Below, piece after piece: positions 1 to 7,110 of a stretch of DNA of 11,478 nt; position 1 is the first letter of the stretch, and every line of letters begins with the position of its first letter. The notes under the pieces were generated by a model. The model saw only the letters and a program-made list of their open reading frames with translations, did not search any database and had not been told where the DNA came from. Position numbers and translations under genes: made by a program. The DNA is from Verrucomicrobiales bacterium (lineage in GTDB: Bacteria > Verrucomicrobiota > Verrucomicrobiia > Verrucomicrobiales > V1-33), in the NCBI GenBank assembly GCA_028293305.1, contig JAQGPD010000286.1:1-11478 (forward strand), given 5' to 3'.

Positions 1-26
1 CCCCAGCCCCAGCCCCAGCCCCAGCC
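1..26. repeat. CCCCAG hexanucleotide tandem repeat
   Basis: There are 4.3 perfect copies of CCCCAG, and the array continues to the left of the window. A degenerate relative of this C-rich low-complexity sequence recurs near 3275-3300, inside the 3' end of the minus-strand glycosyltransferase gene. It could be a coding repeat (Pro-Gln or Pro-Ala) or slippage-prone noncoding sequence. Confidence 0.8.
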
Positions 27-54
27 AAAGCCAATCTCCGCCGCGAAGAAATAG
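1..54 (+). CDS. Possible C-terminal tail of a gene entering from the left (partial)
   Basis: In frame 1 the hexanucleotide repeat reads as alternating Pro-Gln, then KPISAAKK, ending at TAG (52-54). The stop falls just inside the left arm of the palindrome at 49-91, as expected for a gene end followed by its terminator. A Pro-Gln tail ending in basic residues is a plausible disordered C-terminus. Frame 3 (Pro-Ala repeats) and the minus strand are also open here, so the frame and even the strand are uncertain. No function can be given. Confidence 0.3.
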   Translation, partial: PQPQPQPQPKPISAAKK

Positions 55-91
55 GTCCTATAAGTCCTATAGGTCATATAGGACCTATTTT
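49..91 (+). terminator. 9-bp-periodic palindrome, terminator-like hairpin
   Basis: Perfect 14-bp arms lie at 49-62 (AAATAGGTCCTATA) and 77-90, with a 14-nt loop, and the right arm runs into TTTT at 88-91. The element is also a tandem array: units of nine bases start at 55, 64, 73 and 82 (GTCCTATAA, GTCCTATAG, GTCATATAG, GACCTATTT). The loop holds a further palindrome, CCTATAGG (66-73). It is strikingly AT-rich in a GC-rich window. Its position after a candidate stop codon suggests a transcription terminator, possibly working in both directions. It might instead be a dispersed repeat or a protein-binding site. Confidence 0.55.
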
Positions 92-344
92 CCCCAACAG
101 CCGGCTGGCCCAAACCCACCAAGCCGCTTCCCCGCAGCCACCTGCCCCCGCCTACTCAAACACGTCTGAAAAACCCGCCCCACCCGCCCGTTTTCTCGCT
201 CCACTCCCAGCGCGCCCCCGCTTTCCTCCCATCCTCCCATCCTCACACTCCTCCATCCTCACACTCCTCCCATCCTCACACTCCTCCCATCCGCAGCCTT
301 CCTCCCACCCGCACTTTTCCTATCATCCATCCGATCCACCCGCC
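92..344. other. C-rich, G-poor intergenic leader
   Basis: No gene is supported here. The plus strand is strongly C/T-rich and almost lacks G between about 210 and 344. A 10-bp palindrome, CAGCCGGCTG, lies at 98-107. No convincing -35/-10 pair and no SD sequence precede the ATG at 345. The pyrimidine repeat at 225-290 is listed separately. Confidence 0.6.
225..290. repeat. Pyrimidine-rich tandem repeat (about 17-bp composite unit)
   Basis: Units of CCTCCCAT (225, 233, 266, 283; a 7-nt variant at 250) alternate with CCTCACACT (241, 257, 274), giving a composite unit of about 17 bp. A degenerate further copy, CCTCCCAC, is at 301-308. The repeat lies 55 bp upstream of the acetylesterase start, so copy-number change could affect that gene's 5' region. 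Confidence 0.8.
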
Positions 345-1919
345 ATGCACGCCTTCCGCACCCGCCGCCTTCCCCTGCTTTTTCTCCCCCTGCTTCTGGC
401 CGGCGCGCACTCCGCGTCCGCCGCCTTGCGCCTGCCCGCCGTTTTCACGGACCACATGGTGCTCCAACAAAAACAAGCCGACCCCATCTGGGGTTGGGAC
501 GCGCCGGACACGGCCATCACCGTGACCTTCGCGGGACAAACCAAAACCGCCAAAGCCGACGCCAATGGCAAATGGACGGTCCGCCTTGACCCCATGCCCG
601 CCACCTCCACGCCCGGCGTCCTAACCGTTCAAGGATCCGAAAAAAAAGAAATCACCGACGTCGTGGTCGGCGAGGTCTGGGTCTGCTCCGGGCAGTCCAA
701 TATGGAATTTCCCGTGAACCGTTGCTGGGACGGCGACCTCGAAACCATGGCCGCGAAGTTCCCCGGCATCCGCCTGCTCAGCGTGCCTATCAAAGGCACC
801 CAGGAGCCGCAGGACGACTTCAAAGGCCAGTGGAAATCCTGCGCGCCGGACACCGTCGGCGACTTCTCCGCCGTGGGATTTTTCTACGGCCGGCTTCTGC
901 ATGAAATCCTCGGCGTGCCGGTGGGATTGATTGATAACTCATGGGGCGGCAGCGCGGCGGAGGCGTGGGTTCCCCGCGATGTTTTGGAAAAAGACGGACG
1001 CTTCCAAGCCCTCATGGAACGCACCGCGAAGTCGGAGGCCGCCGCTGGAAATCCGGAAACCCTGGCCAAATACGAGGCCGACCTGGCCGCCTGGAAAACC
1101 AAATCCGAGGAGCAGAAAAAAGCCGGTAAACCCGTCCCCCGCGCCCCGAATTCCCCCGCCGCGTGGCTCAGCGGCAATGCCCGTCCCGGCAATATCTACA
1201 ATGGCTCCCTGCTTCCCACTATCGGTTATGGAATCAAAGGCGCGATCTGGTATCAGGGCGAAACCAACAGCGCCCGCGCCGCGGAATATACCGACCTTTT
1301 TCCTCTCATGATCAGCCATTGGCGCAAACAATGGGAACAGGGCGACTTCCCGTTTTATTGGGTGCAGCTCGCCGACTTCAAAGCGGAAAAATCCGAGCCC
1401 GGCGACAGCGATTGGGCGGAGCTCCGCGAAAGCCAGACCAAAACACTAACCGCTATTCCGCAGGGCGGACAGGCCGTGATCATTGACCTCGGCGAGGCCG
1501 CGGACATCCATCCGCGCGACAAACGCGACGTCGCGGAACGTCTCGCCCGCTGGGCGCTCGCCCAAAACTACGACCGCAAAATGGTCTTCCGCAGCCCGGA
1601 ATACAAATCCCTCACCGTCGCCGGCGACAAGGCGGTCCTGACCTTCGACCTCTTCGGCTCCCCTGCCCTCCGCGCCCACGATTCCGGCACTCCCACCGGA
1701 TTTGCCATCTGCGGCGAGGACCACAAATGGGTCTGGGCCACCGCCAAAATCACCGGCAAGGACTCCATCGAAGTCAGTGCCAAGGACGTGCCCAACCCCG
1801 TCGCCGTGCGCTACGCCTGGGCGGACAATCCCGTCTGCAACCTGACCAACGCCGAAGGCCTTCCCCTAACACCGTTCCGCACGGACAGCTTCCCGAAAGC
1901 CGCCCCCGCGAAACCCTGA
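345..1919 (+). CDS. Secreted sialate O-acetylesterase-like SGNH/SASA-family esterase
   Basis: Probable exported carbohydrate esterase that removes O-acetyl groups from sugars (sialic acids or acetylated plant/algal polysaccharides). The N-terminus has arginines, a hydrophobic run and an Ala-x-Ala-like cleavage site near residues 24-27, a typical signal peptide, so it should act in the periplasm or outside. SASA (PF03629) hallmarks are visible: nucleophile block GQSNME (residues 116-121, Ser118), the NSWGGS block (198-203), YQGETN (303-308) and the DIHP block (Asp387, His389) supplying the other catalytic residues. At 524 aa it has the family's usual length, with beta-rich segments on both sides of the catalytic core. 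The ATG fits the signal peptide although there is no SD sequence. The true substrate cannot be read from sequence; xylan or other glycan acetyl groups are as likely as sialate. Confidence 0.9.
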   Translation: MHAFRTRRLPLLFLPLLLAGAHSASAALRLPAVFTDHMVLQQKQADPIWGWDAPDTAITVTFAGQTKTAKADANGKWTVRLDPMPATSTPGVLTVQGSEKKEITDVVVGEVWVCSGQSNMEFPVNRCWDGDLETMAAKFPGIRLLSVPIKGTQEPQDDFKGQWKSCAPDTVGDFSAVGFFYGRLLHEILGVPVGLIDNSWGGSAAEAWVPRDVLEKDGRFQALMERTAKSEAAAGNPETLAKYEADLAAWKTKSEEQKKAGKPVPRAPNSPAAWLSGNARPGNIYNGSLLPTIGYGIKGAIWYQGETNSARAAEYTDLFPLMISHWRKQWEQGDFPFYWVQLADFKAEKSEPGDSDWAELRESQTKTLTAIPQGGQAVIIDLGEAADIHPRDKRDVAERLARWALAQNYDRKMVFRSPEYKSLTVAGDKAVLTFDLFGSPALRAHDSGTPTGFAICGEDHKWVWATAKITGKDSIEVSAKDVPNPVAVRYAWADNPVCNLTNAEGLPLTPFRTDSFPKAAPAKP

Positions 1920-1945
1920 TCCGAGTCCACTTCCATCCCCGGCGC

Positions 1946-2029
1946 CGCCCCCGCCGCGGTCCGCCGCCCGCCTTCACAACCCCGCCTCCACCGTCCCTAG
2001 CCGTCACGAGCTCCGGGCCGGCGGGGGCG
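1946..2029 (+). terminator. Possible long-loop GC inverted repeat after the esterase gene
   Basis: A perfect 11-bp all-G/C inverted repeat pairs CGCCCCCGCCG (1946-1956) with CGGCGGGGGCG (2019-2029) across a 62-nt loop. It is followed only by a weak pyrimidine run (TTTCCTCTT). It starts 27 bp after the esterase stop, so it could be a factor-assisted terminator or mRNA 3' stabiliser. The long loop and extreme GC content make chance pairing possible. Confidence 0.3.
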
Positions 2030-2061
2030 TTTCCTCTTGACCCTCCATCGCCGGGGGGCGT

Positions 2062-2067
2062 AGGGAG
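2062..2067 (+). promoter_or_regulatory. Shine-Dalgarno site of the epimerase gene
   Basis: AGGGAG lies 8 nt before the ATG at 2076. It is the only recognisable SD sequence directly in front of a long gene in this window, and it supports that start codon. Confidence 0.7.
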
Positions 2068-2075
2068 CCGGTCTT

Positions 2076-3023
2076 ATGAAAGTGCTCGTCACCGGAGGCG
2101 CCGGTTTTATTGGATCGCATACTGTCGAACGGCTCCTGACCCAAGGCGCCGAAGTGACGGTGCTGGACGAATTCAACGATTACTACGATCCCGCCATCAA
2201 GCGCGCCAACGTCGCCGGTTTCCAAGGAAACGTGAATGTGGTCGAAGGCGACCTCCGAGACCGGCCCACGGTGGACCGCGTTTTTGCCGAAGGAAAATTC
2301 GATACCGTCATCCACCTCGCCGCCCGCGCCGGCGTCCGACCCTCCATCGAGGACCCCGCCCTTTACCTGGCCACCAATATCAACGGCACCTTCCACCTGC
2401 TGGAAGCCGCTAAAGCCACCAACGTCCCGCGCTTCGTTTTCGCCAGCAGCTCCTCCGTTTACGGCATCAACAAAAAAGTCCCCTTCGCGGAAACCGACCG
2501 CATCGAGCAAACCATCTCGCCCTATGCGATGACAAAAATGGCCGGCGAGCAAATGTGCTCGAACTACACGAACCTCTACGGCATACGCACCGTCTGCCTG
2601 CGCTTCTTCACCGTCTACGGCCCCCGCCAGCGGCCCGACCTCGCCATTTCAAAATTCACCAGCCTCATCGACCAGGGAAAACCGGTCCCGCGTTACGGCG
2701 ACGGCAGCACCGCCCGCGACTACACCTTCGTCCATGACATCGTTGACGGCATCCTCGCCTCCGCCGCGTATGACGGGGAGAAATTCGACATCTTCAATCT
2801 CGGCGGTTCCCAAACCACCACCCTGGCCGGCCTCATCACCGCCGTCGAGGACGCCCTCGGCAAAAAAGCCCTCATCCAGGACCTCCCCCTCCAACCCGGC
2901 GACGTCCCCCTGACCTACGCCGACGTCTCCAAAGCCAAACGCCTCCTCGGCTACAACCCGAACACCCCCATCCAGGAAGGCATCCCCAAATTCGTCGACT
3001 GGTATCTAAGCCGCAAACGCTAG
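2076..3023 (+). CDS. NAD-dependent epimerase, UDP-glucuronate 4-epimerase-like (SDR)
   Basis: Extended short-chain dehydrogenase/reductase that probably interconverts UDP-glucuronate and UDP-galacturonate in the cytoplasm, supplying precursors for surface polysaccharide. The N-terminus carries the Rossmann NAD-binding motif GGAGFIG (residues 7-13). The segment FNDYYDP next to LDE after strand 2, and the AARAGVRPSIEDP segment, are typical of the UDP-GlcA 4-epimerase (CapI/WbpP-like) group rather than classical GalE. The catalytic set is present: the serine-rich SSSSVYG block (from Ser124) and YxxxK (Tyr150, Lys154). VYGPRQRPD and the late RDYTFVHD motif are also seen. At 315 aa it is slightly shorter than many members of this group. 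It lies tail-to-tail with a membrane glycosyltransferase, which fits a glycan role. UDP-glucose 4-epimerase activity is the main alternative. Confidence 0.88.
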   Translation: MKVLVTGGAGFIGSHTVERLLTQGAEVTVLDEFNDYYDPAIKRANVAGFQGNVNVVEGDLRDRPTVDRVFAEGKFDTVIHLAARAGVRPSIEDPALYLATNINGTFHLLEAAKATNVPRFVFASSSSVYGINKKVPFAETDRIEQTISPYAMTKMAGEQMCSNYTNLYGIRTVCLRFFTVYGPRQRPDLAISKFTSLIDQGKPVPRYGDGSTARDYTFVHDIVDGILASAAYDGEKFDIFNLGGSQTTTLAGLITAVEDALGKKALIQDLPLQPGDVPLTYADVSKAKRLLGYNPNTPIQEGIPKFVDWYLSRKR

Positions 3024-3033
3024 AGCAGCCCAC

Positions 3034-3112
3034 AGAGTAGTCCGCTCCCGAGTAGTCCGCTCCAGAGTAGTCCGCTCAGTCCTCTGAGCGGCAGCAGCAA
3101 CCCGACCCACTC
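3034..3112. repeat. Structured intergenic repeat, copy A
   Basis: Three 15-bp units (3034, 3049, 3064; core AGTCCGCTC) are followed by a hairpin: CCGCTCA (3072-3078), loop GTCCTC, TGAGCGG (3085-3091). A conserved tail runs to 3112. The whole 79-bp block recurs 92 bp downstream as copy B. It sits just after the epimerase stop, between convergent genes. No T-tract follows, so it is not a standard intrinsic terminator. Confidence 0.85.
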
Positions 3113-3125
3113 CCCCGCACCCCAG

Positions 3126-3204
3126 AACACGGTCCGCACCACAGTGGTCCGCCCCAGAGTGGTCCGCACAGTCCTCTGTGCGGCAGCAGCAACCCGACCC
3201 ACTC
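3126..3204. repeat. Structured intergenic repeat, copy B
   Basis: This is the second copy of the 79-bp block. Its 15-bp units start at 3126, 3141 and 3156 (core GGTCCGC[A/C]C). The hairpin is CCGCACA (3164-3170), loop GTCCTC, TGTGCGG (3177-3183). Compared with copy A, one base in each stem arm has changed in a compensatory way (T-A to A-T), while the loop and the 23-bp tail (3182-3204) are unchanged. The last two bases of the repeat form part of the TGA stop of the minus-strand glycosyltransferase (3203-3205). Confidence 0.85.
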
Positions 3205-4558
3205 AACCCCCGACTCCGATTCCGACCCCTACCTTCCGCCCCGGCAAAAACGTCCCCACCACCACCCCCAGCCCCAAAACCAAAGCCCCCACCCCCGGCC
3301 ACGAAATAAAAGAATTCGGCAAAAACCAGGTCGCCACCTGCATTCCCAGCAGCCCCGCCGAAACCGTCAGCCACAACTTCCGCCCACGTCCCGCGCCCGC
3401 TTCCGGCAACGCATTCAGCCCCAAAAGCAACACCGGCCATAACAAAACGTTATTGTAGGAATAACGATAAGCCGGAAGGATAAAATCGCCTACCAGAATC
3501 CAGGCGCTTACCGCCCACCAAAACCGCGGACCGCCCACCTGCTTCCGACGCATAAACAAAAAACCGGAAACCGCCGCGCCGCACGCCCACACCGCCAGCC
3601 ACACCTGCGGCGACCCGGGAACGTTGAACGACAGCAACCGGTAAATCGAAGTGTCCGAAAACGGGATCCTCGGAAAACGCAAAAAAGTATCCACCGGGAT
3701 CTTCTCAATCGTCTCCGACGCTGAAAACCGGGCCGCTGGAAAACGGGTTTGCGTCAGATACAGCTGCGCATGCACTCCCATGGCCTTGAAGTAGTTACTC
3801 CAAATCGCCTGCCCCGCCAACAAAGTCGGCAAAACCGCCCACACGGCCAGTCCCACCACCGAAGCCACAATCACCGATCGATTTTTCCGCGCCACGCCCC
3901 AGCCCAGAAGCACCGCATAAGTCGGCCGCAAAACCGCCAGCATCGACGCCAGGATTCCTTCCGCCCACGACCGACCTCCGTTCCCCGCCTCACCCGGCGA
4001 AGTCTTTTCGACTCCACCCTTCAGCCCCCGCGCCACCGCCGCCAAGGCCAGGAATAGCCCCGCATACACCACATAGGATTGCCCCCGGTCGATATGCAGC
4101 CGCCAGTGCGGACTCAGACAGAACAGACACGTTAGCAAACCACCCCATAACCAGTTTTTCCGATCACTTCCGCGCGCCCACGCCCAGAACCCCAAACCCA
4201 GCGCGGCATATTGCACACCAAACCAAATCCACCGGCTCACATTGTAGGGCAGATCCTTCAGCGGATAAAACAATGACAGCGTGACCGGCGTCACCGTGGT
4301 GTGATTCACCGGCGACGCGGGAAAAGTGAAAGGGTCGCAGAGCCGCTCGCTCTCCGTCCGGTTCCATTTGAAAAAATACGGGTCCCGATGCTCCGACGCC
4401 ACCCGCACTCCGGTGATCCGATTCCGGAAATCGATGCTTCCCCCGTCCGCCGTGTGGATGACGTCCCACACCAGGCCCCAGACGGCCAGCAAAGCCACAA
4501 TCATGAAAAACGTGAAAATCGGCGGGGAAGGAACGGGTTCCTGGGAATTTGAGCTCAT
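3203..4558 (-). CDS. Multi-spanning membrane glycosyltransferase, GT87/DUF2029-like
   Basis: Predicted inner-membrane GT-C-type glycosyltransferase of 451 aa, likely using a polyprenyl-phosphate-linked sugar donor to build a surface glycan or glycolipid. It has many hydrophobic segments, the first at residues about 14-34, followed by the luminal motif IDFRNR (Asp43) and EHRDPY (56-61). These correspond to the conserved DF...DPY start of the GT87 family, in which the early Asp is the likely catalytic residue. A later DRGQSY segment leading into a hydrophobic helix is also family-like. The ATG at 4558 is close to the first membrane helix but has no SD sequence. The C-terminus degenerates into GRKVGVGIGVGG, encoded by a CCGAYY hexanucleotide repeat, and the stop codon lies at the edge of repeat copy B. 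Donor and acceptor sugars cannot be inferred. Confidence 0.75.
   Translation of the reverse strand: MSSNSQEPVPSPPIFTFFMIVALLAVWGLVWDVIHTADGGSIDFRNRITGVRVASEHRDPYFFKWNRTESERLCDPFTFPASPVNHTTVTPVTLSLFYPLKDLPYNVSRWIWFGVQYAALGLGFWAWARGSDRKNWLWGGLLTCLFCLSPHWRLHIDRGQSYVVYAGLFLALAAVARGLKGGVEKTSPGEAGNGGRSWAEGILASMLAVLRPTYAVLLGWGVARKNRSVIVASVVGLAVWAVLPTLLAGQAIWSNYFKAMGVHAQLYLTQTRFPAARFSASETIEKIPVDTFLRFPRIPFSDTSIYRLLSFNVPGSPQVWLAVWACGAAVSGFLFMRRKQVGGPRFWWAVSAWILVGDFILPAYRYSYNNVLLWPVLLLGLNALPEAGAGRGRKLWLTVSAGLLGMQVATWFLPNSFISWPGVGALVLGLGVVVGTFLPGRKVGVGIGVGG
3210..3227. repeat. CCGAYY hexanucleotide repeat in the 3' end of the glycosyltransferase gene
   Basis: Three imperfect units CCGACT, CCGATT and CCGACC encode alternating Val-Gly/Ile-Gly on the minus strand just before the stop. 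The tail looks like a slippage-derived extension and not part of the fold. Confidence 0.65.
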
Positions 4559-4779
4559 GGAAAGTGGGGGCCGAAGCCGGAGAAAAAGAGTTACACCACC
4601 AGACCGAAACCACGCGCAGGGTCAACCCCCGGCTCGGGAACAATGCGTCCGATTCACTGGCATTCTGCAATGCCGCACGCCCCCGCGCACAGACCGGAGA
4701 ACAGCCATCTCCCGGAAAAGCCAGCCCAGCACCCCCGGACGCGACGGGCACATTTCATGCAATTCCCATCCGCATTCCC
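4559..4779. other. Divergent intergenic region between the glycosyltransferase gene and ligD
   Basis: This gap should hold the promoters of both divergent genes, but I see no convincing -35/-10 pair for either. One clear short hairpin is present: GGCATT (4659-4664), loop CTGC, AATGCC (4669-4674). It could be an operator or a random palindrome. No SD sequence precedes either start. Confidence 0.5.
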
Positions 4780-7110
4780 ATGGCCACCAAAAAGCACCGC
4801 GCCAAAAAAGCAGCCCCCTTGGAGCGGTATCAGGGCAAACGAAACTTCTCCCAAACCCCGGAACCCGCCGCCGCCGTCGGCAAAAAATCCGGCTGGAGTT
4901 TCGTCGTCCAGGAACACCACGCCCGCGCCCTGCACTACGACTTCCGGTTGGAAATGGACGGCGTTCTGGTCAGCTGGGCGGTCCCCAAAGGCATCCCGGA
5001 AACGCTCGAACCCCGTCGCCTCGCCGTGCACGTGGAGGATCATCCGCTCGCCTACGGAAAATTCGCCGGCACCATCCCGGAAGGCAACTACGGCGCCGGC
5101 ACCGTGAATATCTGCGACAGCGGAACCTGGGAACCCATGGAGCCTAACTGGGAACGCGAGTTCAAAAAAGGAAAGATGAAGTTCGTCCTCCACGGCGGAA
5201 GACTGGAGGGACCCTATCTTCTCGCCCGCATGAAGGAGGAGCCTAACTGGCTGCTCCGCAAACTGGATCCCGCCACCCATCCCGACGCGCCCCTGGCGAA
5301 ACCGGAAAAGGAATCCGCCGCTTTCGTCCCGCCCCAGCTCACCCGCCCGGTCGCCACCGTTCCCACGGATGAGGACTCGATCCATGAATTGAAATTCGAC
5401 GGTTACCGCCTCGTGGCCGTCCGTCAAAAAAAGAAGGTCAGGCTCTTCACCCGGAATGAGTTGGACTGGACCAAGCGCTTTGGCCCCCTGGCGGATTCCC
5501 TCGCGGAGCTGCCCGGAGGCGACTTCGTCCTGGACGGCGAAGCCGTGGTCTTCGACGCCAAAGGCCGCCCCACTTTCAGCGGGCTGCAGGACGCTTTAAA
5601 AAATCATCAGGGAAAAGGCATCTCCTTCGTCGCCTTCGACATCCTCCACCTCGCCGGAAAAAATCTGCGCCGCCTCCCGCTGGTAGAACGCCTCAAATCC
5701 CTATCAAAAGTGGTCGCCTCCGAATCCGGCCCCATCCGTCGTTCAAAAATCTGGCCCGCGGAGGAAGGCCCGGCGCTTTTCGAGGAAGCCTGCCGCATTG
5801 GATTGGAAGGCATCATCAGCAAAAAAAAGTCGGGACCCTATCAATCCAATCAGCGGCGTGATTGGACAAAATCCAAGTGCCGCCCGCGCCAGGAATTTGT
5901 GATATGCGGCTACACCGCGCCCAAACAAACCTGCCCCGCCTTCGGTGCGCTGGTCCTGGCCTCTTTCGAAAATAACAAACTGGTTCCGCGCGGAAAAGTC
6001 GGCACCGGATTCACCGACGCCCAACGCCGCTCACTCCTGCGCACGATGTCGGCTTTGAAATCGAAAACACCCACCCTGCCGGATCCGGACCGGAATGTGA
6101 CGTGGATCAAACCCACCCTCGTCGCCGAAATCGAATACGCGGAACTCACCTCGGAAGGCTCGATCCGTCAGGGCAGTTTCGTCGCGCTCCGCGAGGACAA
6201 ACCACCCGATGAAGTGCATCTCGATGCCGTGGATCACGCCACCGCGAAGGCCTCCAACCCCGTGGTCGGGACTATCAACATCACCCATCCTGACAGGATT
6301 GTCTATGCGGACCCCGGCGTGCCGAAACTCGAGGTCGCGCAGTATTACGAAAGCGTCGCCGATCACATGCTGCCGCATCTGATCCGCCGTCCGCTCGCCC
6401 TCCTGCGGGCGCCGGACGGAGTGGATGGCCCCACCTTTTTTCAGAAAAGTTTCAAGGAGCATGTTCCGCCCCACGTGACTTCCACCGCGCTGAAGGATGG
6501 CACGGACATTGTCGAAATAACCAATCTGAAGGGGCTGATATCGCTGGTCCAGTATGGGGTAATCGAGTTCCATCCCTGGGGCGCCACCACCAAGGATCCG
6601 GAGCGGCCGGACCAATTGATATGGGACTTTGATCCTGACAAAGCGGTGGACTGGAGGGAAGTGTTGGGCGCCGCCGTTTTGTTGCGGAATTTCCTGGCGG
6701 AGGAAGGCTTGGAAACCGTGGTGAAAACCTCCGGAGGAAAAGGCCTTCACGTCGTGCTTCCCCTGCGCCGCCACCATTCGTGGGACGTTCTGAAACCCTT
6801 CACCCGCGCGGTCGCCGCCGCCATCGCCGACAAAAATCCGGAACGCCTCACAGTGGTCGCGAGCCTGGCCAAACGGAAGGAAAAAATCTACATCGACTGG
6901 CTGCGCAATGGACGCGGATCGACCTGCGTGGCCCCATGGTCCCTCCGCGCCCGACCCGGCGCCAAGGTTTCCATGCCGTTGAACTGGAGCGAGTTGAAAA
7001 CCCTCGAACCCCAGGGCTTCTCGCTCCGGGAACCGCCGCGTTTCCCCTCGGAATGGGAAAAACCCGCGCTCCAATCCATCCCCATTTCCCTCATCCGGAA
7101 ACTCTCCTGA
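4780..7110 (+). CDS. ligD: Multifunctional NHEJ DNA ligase LigD (phosphoesterase-ligase-polymerase)
   Basis: ATP-dependent ligase that, with Ku, repairs double-strand breaks by non-homologous end joining. The order is PE-LIG-POL, as in Pseudomonas LigD, at 776 aa. The 3'-phosphoesterase domain (about 15-175) has the full site: His46, His52, Asp54, Arg56, His88 and Tyr92, with spacing that matches P. aeruginosa LigD as I recall it. The ligase domain (about 190-480) has nucleotidyl-transfer motif KFDGYR (Lys205 is adenylated), LDGEAVVFD (251-259), LEGIISKKK (342-350) and WTKSK (362-366). The polymerase/primase domain (about 498-776) has Asp616 and Asp618 in WDFDPD, SGGKGLHV (651-658, His657) and Asp706. 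The frame is open back to 4549, but that extension overlaps the divergent gene and lacks homology; MATKKHRAKK at 4780 is the natural basic N-terminus. No Ku gene lies nearby. Confidence 0.95.
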   Translation: MATKKHRAKKAAPLERYQGKRNFSQTPEPAAAVGKKSGWSFVVQEHHARALHYDFRLEMDGVLVSWAVPKGIPETLEPRRLAVHVEDHPLAYGKFAGTIPEGNYGAGTVNICDSGTWEPMEPNWEREFKKGKMKFVLHGGRLEGPYLLARMKEEPNWLLRKLDPATHPDAPLAKPEKESAAFVPPQLTRPVATVPTDEDSIHELKFDGYRLVAVRQKKKVRLFTRNELDWTKRFGPLADSLAELPGGDFVLDGEAVVFDAKGRPTFSGLQDALKNHQGKGISFVAFDILHLAGKNLRRLPLVERLKSLSKVVASESGPIRRSKIWPAEEGPALFEEACRIGLEGIISKKKSGPYQSNQRRDWTKSKCRPRQEFVICGYTAPKQTCPAFGALVLASFENNKLVPRGKVGTGFTDAQRRSLLRTMSALKSKTPTLPDPDRNVTWIKPTLVAEIEYAELTSEGSIRQGSFVALREDKPPDEVHLDAVDHATAKASNPVVGTINITHPDRIVYADPGVPKLEVAQYYESVADHMLPHLIRRPLALLRAPDGVDGPTFFQKSFKEHVPPHVTSTALKDGTDIVEITNLKGLISLVQYGVIEFHPWGATTKDPERPDQLIWDFDPDKAVDWREVLGAAVLLRNFLAEEGLETVVKTSGGKGLHVVLPLRRHHSWDVLKPFTRAVAAAIADKNPERLTVVASLAKRKEKIYIDWLRNGRGSTCVAPWSLRARPGAKVSMPLNWSELKTLEPQGFSLREPPRFPSEWEKPALQSIPISLIRKLS

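Noticed and set aside
2037..2066. Sigma70 promoter TTGACC ... TAGGGA before the epimerase
   Set aside because: The -10 match is poor and transcription would start downstream of the SD sequence, leaving almost no leader.
3034..3204. CRISPR array
   Set aside because: The 15-bp units are directly abutting with no unique spacers, and no cas gene is in the window.
3006..3440. 144-codon minus-strand frame through the intergenic repeat
   Set aside because: The translation is repetitive (Arg-Thr-Thr units from the 15-mers) and overlaps the real glycosyltransferase in another frame.
4549..4779. In-frame N-terminal extension of LigD (77 extra residues)
   Set aside because: It overlaps the start of the divergent glycosyltransferase gene, shows no LigD-like sequence, and the family N-terminus begins naturally at MATKKHRAKK (4780).
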